A stretch of DNA of 64,000 bases from Parabacteroides gordonii MS-1 = DSM 23371 (lineage in GTDB: Bacteria; Bacteroidota; Bacteroidia; Bacteroidales; Tannerellaceae): contig NZ_KQ033919.1 of NCBI RefSeq assembly GCF_000969825.1, positions 1,712,173-1,776,172 on the forward strand, written 5' to 3'. Position 1 is the first letter of the stretch. Each line of letters opens with the position of its first letter. Position numbers and translations under genes: made by a program. This document shows, in pieces, positions 61,944 through 64,000 of this stretch. The notes under the pieces were generated by a model. That model searched no databases. It worked only from the letters and a program-made list of their open reading frames with translations, and was not told the origin of the DNA.

Positions 61944-62405
61944 CTACTCGATCACGGGGCGATCGTCTTCACCGCTGCCGCTACCGCCACCTTCCGACGG
62001 CTTCGACTCTTCGAGCTTGAAACGTTCGCTCTTGGCCGTCAGGATCAGCTCACGCAACTTCGGCCCGGGGCGGAAACGAAGGCGGGCGCGGTACAACATA
62101 CTGGAAGAGAACTCCTCCGCAGTAACACTTCCCGAACTGGTCTGCACCAGCTGAAACGTGCCCAGCTCGCCGCATTGCACCACCTCTCCGCGAGCCAGAA
62201 ACAAGAGAAGGAATTTGATCAGGCGGTCTATCACCACCTTCACATCACCACTCGAAGCGGTGGAGCTATCAGCAACGATACTGCACAACTCCTCGAAGGT
62301 ACATGTCCCCGTTGCCCGGGTCTGCGCATAGTGGAGTTTCTCTTTCCCCGCTTCCACATTTTTACTCAGGTTCTTTCTAAGAACCAAATGAAATTGTAAT
62401 GGCAT
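61944..62405 (-). CDS. HU-like DNA-binding protein with acidic tail
   Basis: This 153-residue protein resembles the HU-family branch of Bacteroidetes: helical N-terminus (LSKNVEAGKEKLHYAQ), CTFEELCSIVADSST, DVKVVIDRLIKFLLLFL, then the beta-arm region ARGEVVQCGELGTFQLVQTS and RFRPGPKLREL. A Gly/Ser/Glu-rich acidic tail of about 20 residues follows. It probably bends DNA, perhaps the nearby inverted repeats. It is read in the same direction as the VapE-type gene and precedes the glucosaminidase gene. A -7 box and a palindrome lie just upstream. Confidence 0.85.
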   Translation of the reverse strand: MPLQFHLVLRKNLSKNVEAGKEKLHYAQTRATGTCTFEELCSIVADSSTASSGDVKVVIDRLIKFLLLFLARGEVVQCGELGTFQLVQTSSGSVTAEEFSSSMLYRARLRFRPGPKLRELILTAKSERFKLEESKPSEGGGSGSGEDDRPVIE

Positions 62406-62441
62406 AACTTAATTGTTTTTAGTTGATTATTAATTACATAT

Positions 62442-62492
62442 CAAAGATACGACACCCACCTCCCCACCTTGTAGACAGAGGTGACAGGGTGT
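62442..62492 (-). promoter_or_regulatory. -7 box with palindromic operator candidate before the HU-like gene
   Basis: TATCTTTG on the minus strand (62449-62442) fits the -7 consensus. Where the -33 box should be lies a palindrome: ACACCC at 62452-62457 with GGGTGT at 62487-62492, and inner CACCT at 62465-62469 with AGGTG at 62479-62483. A protein bound there would block or replace -33 recognition. Confidence 0.45.
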
Positions 62493-62634
62493 GACGAAGC
62501 GACATTTTATTTCCGATAAATTTCTAATTGCCATTAGTGGTAAAAAAGGAGACTCAATGAGGAAACATTAAACCAGAATAATTTCATATATCCATTGATT
62601 ATTCGTACCTTAGGAGATATAAAACAATCACACA

Positions 62635-62859
62635 ATGGGAAATACATCCTTTGAAATACGAGCCTACGGAGTAGGTGAGCTGGCTGAGCTTTACAGCCCT
62701 CATATGAGCCGGAGAGGAGCTATTATGCAACTTTGGCGGTGGATCAATTATCATGGCGTGCTGAAAGCGAAACTGGTCGAGCTGGGCTACCGTCCCGGCA
62801 TCAGGTGCTTCACGCCTAAACAGGTGGAATGTATCGTCGAACATCTGGGAGAACCCTGA
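62635..62859 (+). CDS. DUF4248-family small protein
   Basis: This 74-residue protein has the DUF4248 pattern: FEIRAYGVGELAELYSPHMS, then AIMQLWRWINYH near residue 25 and IRCFTPKQVECIVEHLGEP at the end. It looks like a small helical, possibly DNA-binding, protein. Function is unknown. It is divergent from the HU-like gene and convergent with the VapE-type gene, the arrangement seen repeatedly in Bacteroidales clusters of this type. Confidence 0.82.
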   Translation: MGNTSFEIRAYGVGELAELYSPHMSRRGAIMQLWRWINYHGVLKAKLVELGYRPGIRCFTPKQVECIVEHLGEP

Positions 62860-62900
62860 AGAAGCCGAAGGGAGAAAAATACACGGAATGACTGCGGCAA

Positions 62901-62957
62901 CAGTTTTCAGTGGCTGCGGCAGCCGGTAAAAATAGCTGCCGCACCTACTGAAAACGG
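62901..62957. repeat. GC-rich 23-base imperfect hairpin
   Basis: The left arm 62901-62923 and right arm 62935-62957 match at 20 of 23 positions around an 11-base A-rich loop (key blocks GTTTTCAGT and TGCGGCAGC). A further GCAGCAGCC follows. It lies 40 bases after the DUF4248 stop. The 300-base gap holds no gene. Confidence 0.65.
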
Positions 62958-63010
62958 GTGCAGCAGCCACCGGGAACGAATGCAGCAAGAAAGATGGACG
63001 AGACAGGAAA

Positions 63011-63152
63011 CGGGGGAAGATGGGGAAGGTAATTTACGAGTTGGTGAACTTACTGTAATACATGTTCCTTGTCCCCCTCCAGCTGCAAGGAACAAGGAAC
63101 ATCACTTCAAGTACTTTCCAGAAACGCAAATTACCTTCCCCATCTTCCCCCG
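63011..63152. repeat. Long inverted repeat with nested hairpin beside the VapE-type gene
   Basis: Arms 63011-63038 and 63125-63152 match at 27 of 28 positions (they begin CGGGGGAAGATGGGG). Inside, ATGTTCCTTGT at 63062-63072 and ACAAGGAACAT at 63092-63102 form a perfect nested stem, and CAAGGAACA is duplicated. The structure ends eight bases from the VapE-type stop. Confidence 0.75.
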
Positions 63153-63159
63153 ATCCCGC

Positions 63160-64000
63160 TCAGAAGCCTCTACGATGGGCTTCTACCTGGTCGAAGTTCA
63201 ACTCTACAACGGAAAAGAGCCACTTCCCATGCTTCTTTTGACACACAAAACCATCTCTTTTCAGCATCTTTCCGATCACATTTACACTGATACTTGTCAA
63301 CGGAAGACGTGTTTTTTCAGCTATTTTGGCCACAATCTCACTACTTGAGAGCAAAATATAAGCCTCAAAACGCTCCGGTTTGCGAAAATAAGTATAAAAT
63401 AACTCCACTTCCGGGCTGGTTTGCTGGAAAGGCTCGTTGTTATCGTTCACCTCCATAATGTCGGCATCGGCAAACCAATAACGGAAACCGGCACGAAACA
63501 AAGCCAGCGCCTGCGCATAAACAGCCGCATAATCTACCGGAGAGAGATAATCGATCTGCGTCGCTTCAAAACAAAGGAAACGGCGCGAACCGGTGCGGTC
63601 GGTCAGGATCTGGTTGTCGTTGACAGTGGCGGCAAAGGATGCACGGCGGTCGTACACTTCGGCATTACGGGCATAGGGACGGCGTTCGCGCACGGCATCT
63701 TTCGTGATCATCGCCTTCAGGCGGTTCACCTCCATGCGGCTCTGTCCCGACAACTCATCGAGGATGATCAGGATACAGTCGCTCATCATCAGTGACGAGT
63801 CTTTCGACGACGGATCGAGGTTACCCGAATAGACATATTCATGGAGCACAGGGGGCACCAGCCGGCGCAACCAGGTGGTCTTACCCAATCCCTGGGCACC
63901 GCTCAGCAGCAGGACGGTATGGTTCTCCTTATGGGGATCGACGGCACAGGCCACGAGTGCCACGATCCACTTTTTAAAACACTTCCTCCAGAAGTCCGGA
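63160..64000 (-). CDS. VapE/DUF3874-type ATPase, C-terminal part (gene continues beyond the window)
   Basis: The frame is open to the window edge, so only about 280 C-terminal residues are seen. Walker A is LLLSGAQGLGKTTWLRRL, Walker B is CILIILDELSG, and the sensor region is ATVNDNQILTDRTGSRRF, as in VapE-type helicase ATPases related to phage primase-helicases. The last 90 residues (VELFYTYFRKPERFEAYILL to the stop) resemble DUF3874 with a winged-helix-like end. In related Bacteroidales proteins the N-terminus holds primase-like domains; here it is outside the window. With the HU-like, DUF4248 and glucosaminidase genes it forms an accessory cluster. Confidence 0.88.
   Translation of the reverse strand, partial: PDFWRKCFKKWIVALVACAVDPHKENHTVLLLSGAQGLGKTTWLRRLVPPVLHEYVYSGNLDPSSKDSSLMMSDCILIILDELSGQSRMEVNRLKAMITKDAVRERRPYARNAEVYDRRASFAATVNDNQILTDRTGSRRFLCFEATQIDYLSPVDYAAVYAQALALFRAGFRYWFADADIMEVNDNNEPFQQTSPEVELFYTYFRKPERFEAYILLSSSEIVAKIAEKTRLPLTSISVNVIGKMLKRDGFVCQKKHGKWLFSVVELNFDQVEAHRRGF

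Noticed and set aside
1-64000. tRNA or rRNA genes
   Set aside because: Reading the spacers on both strands showed no cloverleaf with a T-arm consensus and no rRNA-like sequence; a dedicated covariance search would be needed to exclude them fully.

Overview
This window comes from a gut Bacteroidales chromosome, most likely Parabacteroides. The reasons are three SusC/SusD pairs, a fructan utilisation locus with a hybrid two-component sensor, a DUF6383 surface protein typical of Parabacteroides, type IX secretion genes porU and porV, and many Bacteroidetes-type promoters (TTG, 19-21 bases, TAnnTTTG). The species cannot be fixed from the sequence alone. No rRNA, tRNA, CRISPR array or insertion sequence was recognised.

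Layout. 1-2,000: end of alanine racemase, fabI and a Sua5/YciO-type gene. 2,060-9,400: a small SusC/SusD locus with a DUF4838 protein, preceded by a candidate invertible promoter that now points away from susC. 9,480-12,400: dgt, rsgA, frr. 12,600-25,900: a fructan locus (fructose permease, fructokinase, two GH32 enzymes, SusD, SusC, fructose-sensing hybrid regulator), closely parallel to BT1754-BT1763 of B. thetaiotaomicron but without an extra surface glycan-binding protein. 26,000-27,400: pyrH, a possible small RNA and a YtxH-like gene. 27,500-31,800: a 1,314-residue DUF6383 surface protein behind a second candidate invertible promoter (31-base arms), also in the OFF orientation. 31,800-32,460: a gene-free stretch rich in short repeats. 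32,460-40,140: an ECF sigma/anti-sigma-controlled SusC/SusD locus ending in an endonuclease/exonuclease/phosphatase-family protein. 40,190-61,310: mostly housekeeping genes (biotin ligase, tRNA deaminase, phosphatidylethanolamine synthesis, AddA-like helicase-nuclease, ispF, porV, porU, rex, pepD, rsmA, phosphoethanolamine transferase, mgtE). 61,330-64,000: an accessory cluster with a VapE/DUF3874 ATPase, HU-like protein, glucosaminidase, a 29-residue protein missed by ordinary gene length cut-offs, a divergent DUF4248 gene and very strong inverted repeats.

The most striking theme is surface variation. Two different inverted-repeat cassettes each carry an outward-pointing promoter beside a cell-surface gene, so flipping either would switch that gene on. 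The DUF6383 protein also has a C-terminal module resembling type IX sorting domains, and porU/porV lie 20 kb away, so variable expression and surface delivery may be linked. The second theme is the VapE-HU-DUF4248 cluster, which recurs in Bacteroidales but has no settled function.
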